From Euptelea pleiosperma (taxonomy: Eukaryota; Streptophyta; Magnoliopsida; Ranunculales; Eupteleaceae), in assembly GCA_035048495.1 (NCBI GenBank), contig CM068553.1, forward strand, positions 16,493,190-16,557,189: a stretch of 64,000 nt of DNA. The letters run 5' to 3'. Of this stretch, positions 1 to 15,000 are shown piece after piece. Numbering within the stretch: the stretch's first letter is position 1; each line of letters starts with the position of its first letter. Under the pieces are notes generated by a model. The model worked only from the letters and a program-made list of their open reading frames with translations. It was not told the origin of the DNA and searched no databases. A program made the translations under genes and the position numbers.

Positions 1-1514
1 CTACAAATTAAGATTTAAATAAAAATATAAATTTAATAATTTAAAATCAACAAAAATAATATTAGATGTACCACACCGTCGGAATGCAATTTATGAAATG
101 TTGAAACGAATTATACCATATGGAATTCTAGTTAAGCTTTTGTTAAAGTAACTTTATTTAGGGTTTACAATTAATGAAAATGATTGGTCAAATGCATAAA
201 TATAACTATAAAAAAGAAAATTTAATGAGTCAATAAATTTTTTATGGGAATAAAATACATAACCTCTAGTGAATTTTATTTATAATTAAGTTATATATAT
301 ATACAAGAAATTAATAAAAATACGAAAGACGTGGGTTAAAAATTTCTGTCTAGCACTTGGTTCAACTATGGATCATTGATATAAAATAAGTATTATTTTA
401 CAATTTATTCATGGTAACGATTATAAAGATAAGCTAATGGAATATAGATTGAGATTATTTGAACTTTCTGACCACTTTAGACACATGTTAGGTATAGAAA
501 GTAGTAATGTAGCATTATCATCTTCTTCTTCTTCTTCTTCATCTTCTAAGTTACACTAGTTATTGTCAAAATATAGGTAAAGAAATTTTCACTCAAAATA
601 TCAACATCTAAGCTATAATGTTGTTTAGATTCTGACCCAATGGACAACTTCTATCCAACCGAATTCAATGTATTAGGACGGTGAAAGACCTATTCTTCAT
701 AGTATCATACCTTTTTTTTTTATAGTGACACAGTGATCTACTAACCATTCTTGTTTCTACAGTTGCATTTGAATCAACCTTTAGTGCAGCTGGAAGAACT
801 ATCTCTACATAGAGGAATTTCTAGATCCCAAAAAACTATAGGAGCATTAATTTGCTTGAAGGATTGGTATTTCGCCAACAAAGAAAGATAAGAAAGAAAA
901 ACTGTAAGGTTGGAAGAGGAATTACAACAAGTAGACTGTTGATTTGATTTGTTTTGTTTCATTTTGGGGTAGAGTTGTGCATTTGATAAATAGGTGAGTG
1001 GGTGCCAAACTAGATTGTATGTATTCCACCTATTTTGATGCAATTCCTCACCCATAAAATAGCTTGTAATTTGTAATGTACATTGTAAAAGTTTTAAAGT
1101 TATTTATTTATTCTTAGATTTTGTAATATATCATTGTACACAAATTTTTATAAAGTTCTTGAATGAATAGCTTGTAATTTGTAACGTACATTTTAAAAGT
1201 TTTAAAGTTAATAAAATTATTGATGTAATTTAATTATTCTTAGATTTTGTAATATCAATTATATACTAATTTTTGTAATTTTAAATTTAATAAAGTTTTT
1301 GAATTCTTTTTGAGATTTTTTGAGGATTTTTAAAAAAGGGTTTAGTAGGCCCAAAACCAGAGCTCGGCTTGATTTTTGGGCTTTGGGTAGGTGCCCTCAA
1401 GTTTCGGCCGACCCAACTAAATTTGGTCAGGGCCTGGGCCAGGTTGAAGCCCGAGAAAAACCCGAAATACCCAAAATATCAGGCAAGACCGGGTAGCGCA
1501 AATGAACACCTCTA
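1..1514 (+). pseudogene. hAT transposase remnant and its 3' terminus
   Basis: This is the decayed 3' part of a hAT (RICESLEEPER/Ac-like) element; its 5' end lies outside the window. Around 62-125 the plus strand reads LDVPHRRNAIYEMLKR, the DVPTRWNSTY-type motif of hAT transposases. Around 745-885 it reads VSTVAFESTFSAAGRTIST and then, after a frameshift, QKTIGALICLKDWYFANKER, which is the C-terminal dimerisation domain. Stops and shifts break the frame. The end at about 1500-1514 (AATGAACACCTCTA) resembles plant hAT terminal inverted repeats. Short GGGC/GGCC-rich motifs at 1330-1490 look like its subterminal repeats. A (TTC)n tract lies at 521-545. Confidence 0.6.
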
Positions 1515-2632
1515 CCTACTATAAAAAGAGTCACAACTCACCATTTGGGTAGCGCAAATGTGGTTTTACTAATACTTAACCACAAGGAAAAACCCAACCC
1601 AGTTACATCTGATGACGAAATGAACAATAACCAGGCATTGTCTATGGTGATCATGTACATCACCTTTGACGGTGGCAATTGTGTTCTATATAATAACTAC
1701 GCTTACGTAATGGACATAATCCAGCATTAAGGTCTACAAACTCTGTTAAGATTATATAAACTTCGGTCTGTTTTATAGAATTTCTTTGCAAGTACAAAGA
1801 ATAGCAGGAACTGTGGGCTGAAACCTTAAGAAATGGTTCCTTCAATAATCTAGCAATCAAAATACAGTATAATTGTTCTCCACAGCAGAGAGAAGCAGCT
1901 TCGTCAGACGGACTCAGATCAGCCAAGCCAGTTCAACCAATGAACACAGTCCGGGTCAGCCTTGACTAGGAAGCTTGAATATGTTTTATAGAGTCTGCTA
2001 CCCCACAGATAACCGGACAAAAATATGTACAGTTGAGGCCATTGACCATTGGATTCAAGAGATCTACAGTCCATAAGGTAACGACTATTTTAAAAACCCA
2101 GAAGGGCCATCCATCTGAACAACCAGTTGAACCAGTGGACAGTCCAGTCCACTGGGTCATATGATCAGGGTTTGAAAACATGGTTCAAAGGGTTTAAGCT
2201 CAAAACTCCTCTGGATCAACTTGAGATGTTGGGGAAGCTTTGATCATTTCAGTTAGTTTGGGATCTGCCTATGCCCAAGTAGAATGTGTACTTTAGCTTG
2301 ACCTTTTACCCTGAAGAAAATGGTTTGAACAATAGGAAAAAGAACTTGATTTTATAAGGAAAAAACAATTTGTTCACAGAAACGCGTACATGTGAACCTT
2401 ACATGATTGACCATCAAAAAAGAAAAATACATTTATTCGGGCATCTCAAAAGTTCTTGACAGCAACATGAATTAGTTGCTGTTTATGATTAATCTAATCA
2501 TATGAATATAAAAAAGTTTGGCCTCCATAGATACCACAAAAAAAGAAAACCTCAGCTCATTTCAAAATATATAAATTTGATAAACGTTACACGTTGGCTG
2601 GAAGCATATGATTTAGCTGAAACCCCAGCTCT
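1515..2632. other. 3' flank of mEF-G, no gene seen
   Basis: No coding region is recognised. The unit GGGTAGCGCAAATG occurs twice (about 1492 and 1546), at and just after the hAT end. A possible ~100-bp MITE lies at 2080-2181, with ends TTTTAAAAACCC and GGGTTTGAAAACA and an internal CCAGT/ACTGG array, but no TSD was found. Part of the mEF-G 3' UTR must lie at the high end of this stretch. Confidence 0.5.
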
Positions 2633-3060
2633 CTACTCTGCCCCCTTGCTGGCTTTGTAAGTGTTCACTAGCTGCATCTGTACATCCTGAGATACTGGCG
2701 AATGCTCTTTGTATTCCATCGTGAACTCACCTTTGCCCTGCACAGCCAAGGGTTCCACTCATCACCCGGACATCTGTGCATCCATGTGCATGCAGAAATC
2801 CCAGACATGCAAATGCATGCATGTACATGATTGCAGTTATGGGTGTCTACTATGACATGGAAATGCATGTTTTTCTTTTTTGATTGGCAGAAGTGCAGTT
2901 ATATGTGAACGAGTGCATGTATATATGCTTGGAAGGTATCAGATCATGCATGTTAAAGAAGCTGCTCAGATTATCAAAAGAAAAAGAAATGAACATGCTG
3001 CCTCACCTGTGTCATTGAACGGAGCGCCGTAGAGTATCCAAACATATTGTTCAGAGGGAC
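2633..3060 (-). CDS. MEFG1: mEF-G exons 19-20: end of domain V and stop
   Basis: Exon 19 (3060-3007, 54 bp) codes for [18 protein letters not shown]. Exon 20 (2737-2633) codes for the C-terminal 34 residues, starting [16 protein letters not shown], and ends TAG at 2635-2633. The tail ending YKASKGAE is like other plant mEF-Gs. Intron 19 is 269 bp. The poly(A) site lies somewhere below 2633 and is not marked by an unambiguous signal. Confidence 0.95.
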
Positions 3061-6000
3061 CTGAGACCCAAAAAAACAATTCCTCAGAAGCATGCCACTA
3101 TTCTGACTGTTACGTGAATATCAAATGATGCAAATGCTAACCACTCATTACTTCTCTACTAAGCTGACAATGAAGAATCTGTATTACCTTCCAAAAAGAT
3201 ATTAACTAAACACTAAGAAAAATAGCATGACCAATAAACAGGAATAACGCAAGGGGCATATGTTGTAGTCTAAACCCTTATCTAATGCCACAGACTATTG
3301 GGGCTTGCATGTTATACATGTGAAGATGGAGTAAGAGGCTTCGGGCAACCAGTTCTACATATACGTACGTGTAAACTCAAACGAAAATCTAAGCACAATC
3401 AACGAAAGCCAACTTATTAGTATGAGCTTCTAGCTTCGTGATAAACATTTATTATTCCAATGATTTGAATCCCACTCCTTTCAATTTTTCGGTTTAATCC
3501 AATTCTGACAACATTACATTATACCTATTATCAAATCTTTCTTTAGGATCGGCAACATTCTCTTGACTGACTTCTAGGCGAAAGCGCTTAAGCCATGTAT
3601 CCGGCCAAAGGCGCAGTTGTTGATTCTGTTAGTCGCTATTGCACCCTTGTTGCTTTAGCCGGCCCAAGGCCCTTGTTCTATTCAACCGTCCTGCTATGGG
3701 TCGATGCCATCTGCGGACTAGCAGAGAACCAGAAGGAAATGACCATACTTGCAACATTTGTGCCAAAACATACCCGTGCATACACCGCCACAAGCACCAA
3801 TCATCGATGAACCCATTGAAGAGCTCCGCAATGAGTCATTGCTAGGTCACTGTTATCAATCACAATAAATCTCCTAGTTGGTTTATCAGACCATACAGGT
3901 CACTCTAACTCAATGATGCTTCTTCCATGTATCGAGAACACTACTACCAATCGAGAACTAAATCTCTAGCTTCCCTAATAGCCCCTTATCCATGGAATGA
4001 ATTTCAAGACGTGGAGATGGGTACATACAGAACCAAACGCCATTGTCAGATGCAGAAGTCGAGCAAACCACGTCTTCATCACATATGGCTTGTGATAATA
4101 AGTGCCAATTAAATTTAGGGAATTTTTGACATATCCCCCCATGTTATCTTTAAAATTTGACATACCCCCCCACAATTTGAAAAAGCTGACATACCCCCCT
4201 ATGACTCGGTCCACTGTCATTTGACCAGTATTGACCCGAGTTGACTACGAATTTTTTTACTAAATGGCAAAAATGCCCCCGTCTTCAACCTTTGACACAA
4301 GGGTTTGAGAAAAAACCCAAACCCCACAAATGGCTATGGTGGACGGCCAGCCAAGGGATTCCAATAGGTTGGCCGCCCATCACCGGCGACCATCCCACCG
4401 GAGTCTCATGGTCAGCCGGCCACCACTCCGGCAATAATTTAAAACCCAAGGTTATAAAAAAAAAAAAACAGCTTAAAATTTTCATTAACATAAATGAACA
4501 GCAAGACAAAGCAATTACTTTTTAAGCTTTTGAGACATGGATTTTGGAAAGATGGGTTCTCTCAATTTTTTTTTTGGGGGGGGGGAGGGGACATGGATTT
4601 TGGAAAGATGGGTTCTCTCAATTTTAAAATAATCTTTCATAGTTTTATCTATTTTGTTTTTTTTTTTTTTTTTTTGGGAGGGTGGGGGGGGGGGGGGGGG
4701 ATTCGTTTAATTGATCAAAAAAATCTCAAGTTTACCTACATGGGTTCTAATTTTTATTTTTAATCTCCTCTTTTCATGTTTGATTTGGGTTTTGGCCTAA
4801 ACCCAAACTCTGGTTCTAAAGTTGAAGAGAAGGGCACTTTCGTCCTTTAGTACAAAATTTTGTAGTCAACTCAGGTCAACACTGGTCAAATGACAGTGGA
4901 CCGAGTCATAAGGGGGTATGTCAGCTTTTTCAAATCGTGGGGGGGTATGTCAGCTTTTTCAAATCGTGGGGGGGTATGTCAAATTTTAAAGATAACATGG
5001 GGGGGTATGTCAAAAATTCCCTTAAATTTATGCTAATCTTGTTTTCCACGCTCAAACAAAACACAGTGAGTTGAATTATCATTCTGTTTGGCACATTGTT
5101 TCTAATGCTCTTCATGTTCGTTTTGTACCTGTGCATCCTTAGATTGCTAACATCCAAACACGCTTAATAATCTTTGCATGTGCATGCGCACAAAGAAAAC
5201 ACGCCCTTAGTAGAAATCTCATTTCGTAGTGCTAAAAAGCAACCTCCTCTTGCTCGTTCAAGTGTTGAAGCTGAATACTAGTCTTTTAACTGTTACTACA
5301 ATGAAGCTTGCCAGGATGTCCTTTCTCCGTGATATTGTTATTTATCTTTCAGGGCCTTCTGTTATTTTTTCTGATAATATGTGCCATTTACATTTATGCA
5401 AATCTTGTTTTCCACGCTTGAACAAAACACATTGAGTTGAATTATCATTTTGTTTGGGACATCGTTTCTAGTGCTCTTCGTGTTTTCATTTTGTACTAAC
5501 CCATCTTTAGATTGCTAATATTTTTTTTTTTTTGATAGGCTAGATTGCTAATATTTTTACCAAAAGTCTTCCTCGGAATGTTTCGTATACTTTACATGCC
5601 AAGTTGAACGTTTATGCTTCACCCACGCTCAACTTGCAGAGGGGAGGGGGTTGTTAGGTTGGAGGTTGGAGGTTGGAGGTTGGAGGTTGGAGGTTGGGGA
5701 GTGATATAGAGATAATAATGTATCAACCGCCAAGTCGTATTCCATTTCCAGATCAATTGCCATGTTAGTAGTGATGTCATCCTCCATGTCACTATCCAAA
5801 AATAACCCTCTAGAGATCCTATAATCTCTTAAGGGAAGTCTCCATTCCAAAAAAGTAAACTAACAAAGATATTCTCTCCACGGAAGGCATTGCTAAAGAA
5901 GATTATTCAACCAAGAAGGAGCCTATTAAGAACAAAACTCTAAATAAAGGTGTAGATCGAAGATTGGAATGCATATGTAGAGATTTCTTTGCTCAAGGAA

Positions 6001-9000
6001 ACTTAGCTTGTTGACAATTCTATTTTGAGAAGGTTACTTCTCAATGTAAAACCTTTACATCTTGTAGCACATATTATAAACGATAGTTGTTTTGGTGGGG
6101 CTGCTAACTGTGTGCAGCCACTACAAGCTTCACACAAACCCTAGAGTCTAGACACCTTTTGTGTTTGGTTCCGTTTACTCTTCTTCTCTCAAAAAACTCA
6201 TACATCACCATCTTATTGTCATAGAACGAGGATCTTTCATTCTACATTGAAATATTCGACTGGCATGCAACTCGGTGGAGTACTCAACTATGCAAGGATA
6301 CTTGTGGGGATTTGGTCTAAACAATGGCCAAACATGGATTGTGGAACCCACCTTTGTGCATGTGGGGCCCACCTTGGCCTTTTACGTGGGAAACTTTCAT
6401 ACGTGGAGAAAGTTCAAAAACAAATGCATGAAGATCCAGGGTGGGGGCACATTTGTTTGTGCGCGCAAAGTTTTGCACACGAACCAAACACACCCTGAGT
6501 GGAAAATACTAATCTCCATGGGTAAATTTCAAGCTTATGCCTTACACGAGAAGACCTCATTTTCTGAAACAACGAGGGATTAAACAGCAAAGGCATCAAT
6601 AGAAGTACAAAACAATGGGAATACATAAACACAGCCCAAGCACAAAAGATGTTTGCATATTTGTTTATTTTCATCATAGAAATGTAAGATTATCATTGAT
6701 TCAATGTTTTGTTTTATCAAATGGTATAGGAACAAGGGTATGGAGTTAACATGGACTTCCAGCATAATTCCCTTAAAAGTAAAAAAACAGACTCATAAGT
6801 CACAACAAGCTAACAACATCTCACTTTAAGAAATCTAACACTACTGTCCCGATTCTAACTAAAAAAGTGGAGGGCTGGAATCTACAAACAATTAATGGGT
6901 TCACAGAACACGATAAGCAACATTCAAGTTGCACGTGGTGCAGCTAAATCAATGTTTAACAGCATACAAATGGTTTATTAACTAGAACAGTTAGAATTAT
7001 AAAAGAAAAATCTAAAGGAAAAGGAAAACAGTAACTGTGCATTTCAAGGAACTATTTAGAGACCACAAATAGAGAGAAAATGTTATAACTTTTGAAGCAA
7101 GTAAAATTAGAACGGTTGGTGGGGCAAGTAAAATTACTACCTCATACACACAATTACAGAAACATTTTGCAGGCAACCTTCCACAATCCATTCCAGATCA
7201 ATAACAGTAATATTCCAAGGTTAAGGGATTATGCTCTAAACAAATCAATTACAGTATTTGCAACCTCTACCACAGAACAAAATCTGGCTTTTTCTTGGAA
7301 GTGTGGAATATACTATCAAAGTATACAGTAAAATATGGAAATTTATACGCACATGTGCTGTGATCACAGAGTCGTCTCCATCTTGGTCATTTCCAACAAT
7401 CACACCTTTTCTCCTATCATGATAAATAGCATTAAAGTTTCAGATGTCTTTCAGAAAACCCAACTGAAATTCCCGTACATTAAGAAGAGCATTTAAAAGT
7501 ACTCACTTGTTAATATCACCAGTAACAGTACCCTGGAATTCTGTCGGTGCCTTCAATTCCACCAGCATCACAGGTTCCAATATTACTGGCTTTGCTGCTG
7601 TATAGCACTGTTTCATAAAGTGAGTGGCAAAGTGAAATTCACGAAAGGGATGAAAATCCAGTGGTCTCCAATGGAAAAGTAGTCTCAACAAGCTCCAAAA
7701 TGTAACCATCACTAATAGTTCAATACATTTTATAAAAGAAATTCACCCCAAATTTAAGAGACAAGAAGCCACCTGTCTAAATGCATATATTGCTGCTAGT
7801 TTAAAAGCAAGTTCACTTGAATCCACAGCATGGGATGCACCATCAGTCAAAACCACACGAACATTTTCAACCGGATGCCCTATCAATGAACCCCTGTACA
7901 GGTGGCCAACTATGATATATATGAAATACCACAAAATGTTTATACATCCAAATACCGCTTCCACGAAACTATACTACTCACGAGTTGCTTGCTTCTTTAA
8001 AACCCTTCTCAATTGGAGGGATAAAGTTTGATGGTATAGCTTGGCCTATAATCATGTTCTCAAACTCAAACTTAGTGGGTGATCCCATTGGAAGTGGCTC
8101 AATATACCTGCTCAAAATGAAAAATAAATAGAACTTATCCATTAGTATTTAGGGGGGGAATGAGGGAAAAGGAAGTGAAAAATCAATTGAGCTACTCCTA
8201 CAATTCCGCTATTATTATTTACATCATATCAGCCATTTCTATAACAAATCTTTACCAATACAATATCGGGAAAAATCAAACAACAAGGCAACAATAGTTA
8301 GTTACAAATTAAGCAGTCAATACTCCCTCCAAACTGAGCCATGATAAATCCAAAACCTGAAGCCCCAAGATCTACTTGAGAATGTTGTGCACTTCAACGG
8401 TTGCCTAGGACATAAATATATCAAAAGGCCATCCCAAGCACAAGTCTAAAAAAGCTTTTTGAACCACCAAAATAGAATTCTTTAATTCCTCAAAAACTAT
8501 ATGAAAGCCACATCAACAAGAAGCAGGATCCCACCCAACCTATTTATGCATAAACAGCATAACAAAACTGAATCCCCTGAAAATTAATCACAAACCCTGA
8601 TTAACCCAAATATTAATTAATCATTGTTTCACAAATGACTTAAACCTTGCCAGCTTAACCCGCCCACTAACCCCATTCCAAGATTTGCCTGTGCTTGGAT
8701 GTGGACTGGATTTGAAACTAGAGAACTCGTGATTCCTAGACAACTAAGCAACTTTAAAAACCATAATACTTGACTAAACTTAGACCGTAACTCCCAGCAA
8801 AAATATATCTACTAAAAGCCCAACCAAAAGGTTCAAAACCCAACAAAAGAAATAAAAAAGAGAAGGGACTGAATGTGCGTTGGTGAGGGGTGATGCAAAC
8901 CCCAAGAAAGATTTTCCCTCAATCCCTTACTTGGGATTTCGGTGTTTCATCTAAGAAACTCTTCACTTTTCTTCCCCTCCTATCTACTTCTCTCCAAAAC

Positions 9001-12000
9001 AAATTTACAGCAACTCTTTCTCTTCTTTATTTGCATCATAAAAGATGGAATCTGTTCTGGACGCAGGCAGATAAAATCAAGTGATTCGATATGTCTATAG
9101 GTTCCGTTTTCCCTCTTTTTGTGTCCTCCAAACCTTGGTTGGCAATGCTTAGATCTGTTCCCCGATTAATTTGCTATCCAAAGAATAAAAGGTTTTTGCA
9201 TTTGGATAGTAAAGATTTGTGTAGGGTGAGAGATAATAAAAGTTAAAAGGCTCCCATAGCAACCAATGTTCTAATTTTGTGTGTTATGGATATCAGAATC
9301 CACAGTTAGTTATTATGGTTCCCAACATTAGATGATTCTATGAACACCATTTGTTGGAAAAAAAATAGCAGCAGCAGCTGTACTACTATGGTTCTATAAG
9401 TCGTGCAACCTATCCCACCTACAATGATATTGTTGAGGGCATTCAAATTCAGAGCGAAGCAAACACCAAATGAATTTGGCTGTGTTGGATACCTGTGTCA
9501 TAATCACATGACAGGTACATGCCACAGCATATGCAAAATACTTGGGATTTGATATACAATCCATGCAGTGTCTTTTTACTACTAAGCCAAGTACTAAAAA
9601 GTGGAACGATAAGTGGGCCCCACAAAATACCACAAGGTTATTGATGATCCCGTAAACTGACTTTTGAAACCAATAAACAACATGAGACTCCACAAGATTC
9701 CTGAATAAGAATTTGACATTGGATTCAAGAAGTATTTAGCTTGAGTTTTCCTTTCTTTTTTTCGGTTTGGATTAGTCGTATTGGCTTCAGTTTTCATCAC
9801 TAACTTCACCAAACAAATATTGTTTCAAATTAATGTCATAATAACTCTCTTTCAAAAAACTAAAATGGCTCTAAGTTTACAAATACATTTTGACAAGTTA
9901 TATGGATATATATCTGGAATTTGAATTTCTGGCCATGACAACCTAGAAGGAGATTTTTTTTTTTTGATAACCTAGAAGGAGATATACAGATGCAATTCAT
10001 GTCAATTAAAGGTACAGCATCCATGCTTACCCACATACTCTTCCATATTGACCTTGTCCACCAGTTTGCTTCTTATGTAAATAATCAAATTCGGCTCGCT
10101 GAGTAACAGTCTCTCTGAAGTTAACACGAGGCTTTCCAACAGTCGCATCAACCTTTTATTTGGACAGGTGAAGAAAATACTCAAATAAACAGCTGATATT
10201 TTCGTGTCAGCAATAACAATGCAAAGTCTATTAGGTATTATTCTCAAAAGGAAAGAGATAGGCACCTTATACTCCCTACGAATGCGTTCCACATAAATAT
10301 CCAAATGCAGCTCTCCCATCCCAGAAATTATTGTCTGCTCTTGTGAATTATTTCTCATGTCATTCTAAGGCATCTAAAAAGTTTTCTCAAGAAATATGAG
10401 AAATGAAACACACCTGGCCACTCTCAGCATCCAAACCAACGCGAAAAGTCGGATCCTCTTTCTGAAATCGATTCAAAGCTTTTGAAAACTGTCACAAATA
10501 AAATGGGATCAAAACCATTTAAGTAATTCCAAACTATAAACGTATATTTAAGTGGAAAAATATTTCATGGGAAATTATATACTTGTCCTCCAGAATCTTT
10601 GGATACAGGTGAAATAGCTAAAGACATCACTGGTTCAGGGACGTTCATAGAAGTCATGGTGTATCTAACAGATCCATCAGTAAATGTGTCTCCTGATGAG
10701 AAAAAAAAACAAAAATCAAATTTTAAGAGGAAAATGCAGGAAGAAAGCATAAAGTAAAATCTGAGGGGAAAAAACTAGGCATACCTGATGCACAATCCAC
10801 GCCAAATACAGCAACTATTTGCCCAGCATGTGCCTCTTGAATGTCCTATGGTATTTGAAAACCCAAAGACAGAAATAACAATAAACAAATTGGAATTGAA
10901 AAGGTGAAGCCTTAGAAGGAAATGTACCACAACTTAGAATTTGACAGTACAAGGAACACTGAAACTGAAATTCAGATATGTGAGAGAACTCATCTTATCA
11001 AGATTCATTAAATATGTTCCCACATCAAGGTGTGGCTCAGTAATTTCATTGGACTATAAAAATGAGATGAATATAAAGCACAGACTAACCTCCATCTCGT
11101 CAGAATGCATCCGAACCAAGCGAGGAACCTTTATACAAGATAAAGACAAAAGTATATTAAGTACATATAAAGGGGGAAAGTTCAGGAGAAATTTGCCAGT
11201 CCCAAAAGAGTAGTAACTGTTTATTGTAAGAGAACTCGTGTCTACAAATAACTGATGAACTGTTTCACCTCTGTTTCAAAATTAGGAAAAAAATGTGATA
11301 GTCCCATACTACCATAATTATTAGGGTACAGACCTAAAGCATATAAAAGGTACATATTCTTAACAACTTGGACTGTCCAATCAGAAGGCCTCACTTTAGG
11401 ACACCTCTTAGACCAAAATCAGCTTGATTGTATGATACTAAGCATCCAAAAATAGATTTTTTTTTTTATGGGTATCCAAAAATAGATTTTGTTTCTAGAC
11501 CATGCAATTGTTATTGTTCGCCATCCAAAAGAAAAGAAAAGAAACATATAAAATGGTCAGATGGTTATGATCATGGACTGATTATTGGTCTAGAAGATAG
11601 AATGGGTCAACTGATTATTGGAATATGTTGGAATTGATAAGAATGTTCACCACTTGTATGTACAGACCCAAATTATCATTTATCATATGGAAGACAGCAC
11701 CAAAACTATACTGCACCCTGTTTAAATTACTGTGCAATGTTGCAAAGACAGACAATTCTGTTGCTTTCAAGTTTTCACAAGTTTTTATGGAATGCTTTTC
11801 CATAATCATGTACATTTTCATATACGTTAATACAATCTTCTTTGCTACTATCAAAATAAAGGAAAAAAAGAAGAAAGAATGTTTATATTTCATAAACAAA
11901 AGCTATTTTCACTGCATTCCCATGGTTCTAATCAATAACAGGAAAATTTTTAGCTACATATAATAACTTGAATAAAAGAAATATTATGTAGATGCCGAGG

Positions 12001-15000
12001 TCAAAATCCAGAAGTAGGTAATGTTTAACATATGCATGAAATACTTTTAAGTGAATTATAGAATAAATCGTTCAAAAACGTATATGACCGAGTACACGTA
12101 ACTATCTCTTGACACATGAATATATGTTCTAAGAGTAACATATCATTAGCTCGAACGTAGTATTAATTACTTCCAAACAAACATCATGTCTTAAATCAGA
12201 GCATACCTTAATCTTTTTTCCTGTGTTTACGTTGATTATAAAATCACCCTTCCGAATGACACCCTCATAAATTCTGGCATGAAAATCATTAAGCATTTAC
12301 AATAGGTGTGCCATTTATATTTGGCATAGTTACAATAGAGCAAAAACATGAATGAAGGGTTAAACAAGTCACCAGGACATTGAACATAAAAAGAGCCAAA
12401 AGGCCCAAAACAGTTGCACATACCTTAAATAGGTCAGCTGACCAAAGCGTCCTTCTTCCAACTTGAAAGCCAATGCAACAAGAGGTCCACCTGGAGTTCC
12501 AGATAACAAAACCTAACAGTAGTAACTCCAAGAAGAAATATTTTAGTCCCTTATATCAGATTGCAAAATGCAAAAAAGAGGAATGCAAAATCAAGATAGA
12601 GCTCTCTCATCAATGAAGAATAGTAATTCTTATCACCTTCTCTTCATTCTTGGTTTGGTCAAGAGCATGGCTGCCAACTTCAGTTGGACAAGGCAAATAA
12701 CTAATTACCCCATCCAGCAGAGGCTGTACTCCCTGGAGTCCAAAAATAGCAACAGAACACAAAGATAAATCAATAAGCATCTCAAAGTTGCAGGAACAAA
12801 AAGAATACGGTATATTTTTCTGTTTAGAACAAAAAAAAAAGCAGAAGGTTACACAATACGAAAAGAAGAAATGCCTAGATTGAATATTATTAACAATGTG
12901 CAACAAATGGAAACTGAATAAAATAGGAAGAGTTAGACAACAACAATGTGAAAAGAATTCAAACCACAAATGCAAAACAGTATATACAGCTTTTCTCTTT
13001 TAAGAGAACCAAAAGGTCCTCCCAGTCCCTTCTGCCTAACCAAAAGCTATTATACAGCTTTTCTTTGTCAGAAAGAGTGCACGTTACAAGAAATCCACAC
13101 AACAAACACAGAGAACAACAATACAAACATATCAGAAAAAGAATGATAATGCGAAGAAATCCACACTTCTACCCACTAGCAAGAAGAGGTTTCAATTTCG
13201 CTTTCGGAGTATATTTCGGTCAGCTCGAAAATGGAAATAGTTTGATCAGTGTAGAAATACTGCAAAGTTTTCAGAAATCTGTAAATATTACAGAAATCGT
13301 GGAAATACATAGAATCACGCATTGAAATTTTAGGAAATGATAAAACAAGCATAACCAGTAACCACTCATAACTCCTTGTAATTACGACAAAACAACCATT
13401 TGGAGTAAGAAAAGCAAGATCAATAGCACTCGGTACATGCTGAAAGAGTTATCTGAGACTTAAACTCCGCGAGTCAGACTTACACATTTAAATGTTCATG
13501 ATCATGTCATTAAAGTATATAAAAGCAAAATACAGTTGCCTTAAACTGGCGGCGCTCAAAACCACAAGGATCTATGAATCTCCTATGTTTTTAATTTTTT
13601 AACTGTTAGGCCATGTATAGTGGTGCCTAGAAATATTATCTAGAAGGATTTTCTTTGGAAAACTAAAATTTTCTGTGTTTGGTGTCCACTTTATCAGTAA
13701 TTCAGGTGAAAAGTTATGTCGCCGACCACATTTGGGTCGAAATGGCGGAAATATTTTCTGCTAAAAAAAGAGTGCAATGTTTTCCATCGCATGAGCTACG
13801 TTGTCAATTGAATTAGCCCTGATACATGGGGTTGGAGCAGGGGGGTGGCAATCAATATGCAAGTTAGCGATGGCAAATCTACACAGATTCATGCAGCAGG
13901 GATGATATATTGGTCTTTGAAGTGGGCCAACGACCAAGGATGAACGGCCAACAATATTGAAGATTCCAACAATGGCAAGATAACAGCAAGGAAAGGCGGC
14001 TGACAAACCTCAAAACCCTCGATGCCTAGGAAAGAATACATGTGAGAAGATGAGTAGGTTTAAAGAGAGAAACTACTATGTCCATCTTGGACATCAAACT
14101 TTGTAACTTTGATGTCCACACCCAAAATGCCAAGTTGCACTCTCTTTCTGGTTCAATGACCCCATGAATGTTTGGCTCACCATTTATTGTACCCATAACC
14201 GAAATAAGCTTGATTGGTGATTTATAGCCATTGATTTGAGTACTTGCTTGAATCCAACGCCTAGAAATCAATTGATAAGAAATTCTCAAATCCCATATCT
14301 ATGAATCACCAATCAAGCTTATTTTGGTATATAGGTACAATAAATGGTGGGCCAAACATTCATGGGGTCAATGGGTCCAAAAGAGCGTGTCACGTGACAT
14401 TTTGGGTGTTGGACATCAAAGTTTGTCTTCCCATTGTGGACGTCAAAGTGTTTTTTGGTTTTAAACTAGTGATGAAATTTCCTTAGAGGTCTCTTTTACA
14501 GTTGGGCAAGTTGGCCCATCTAAAAATTTACAATGTAAGCTCATTCAAACAAGGAGTTTGTATGGACCATCCTTTAGCCAAGAAAACTCTGCCGGTGTAA
14601 TTCTTTTACCCTACATCGTCGGTCCCAAACCCAAGTGGAGGAAGGTAACTTCAAGTTGGTAGCCAGTGTAAAACTTTGTCATATCTTATCATGAATCCCA
14701 ATCTATTATTTCATTTAGCTCATGGTAGGGCATTCATTAGAAGCAACGCACTTCCAGCGAGGTTATTAGTGGCCAATGGAAAAGAAGGTAGTCCAAAATG
14801 GATATATTAGTTGAGGTGAGATTAAATTAAGTTAGGGTTTTGAAGGAAGAAGAGAGAAGAGAAGAGTAAGGCATAATTACGGCCACCCTCTCTCCCTTCT
14901 TTTATTTATAATATTTTATTGAAATCACGAGAATACTCCTAAGAAAAAATATAAAACAAATACATTACATCCAACATTCCCTTTCAAGTTGGTCCATGGA

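Noticed and set aside
10941..11213. 90-aa plus-strand ORF across exon 9
   Set aside because: It is antisense to a confirmed exon (11128-11090) and has no family resemblance.
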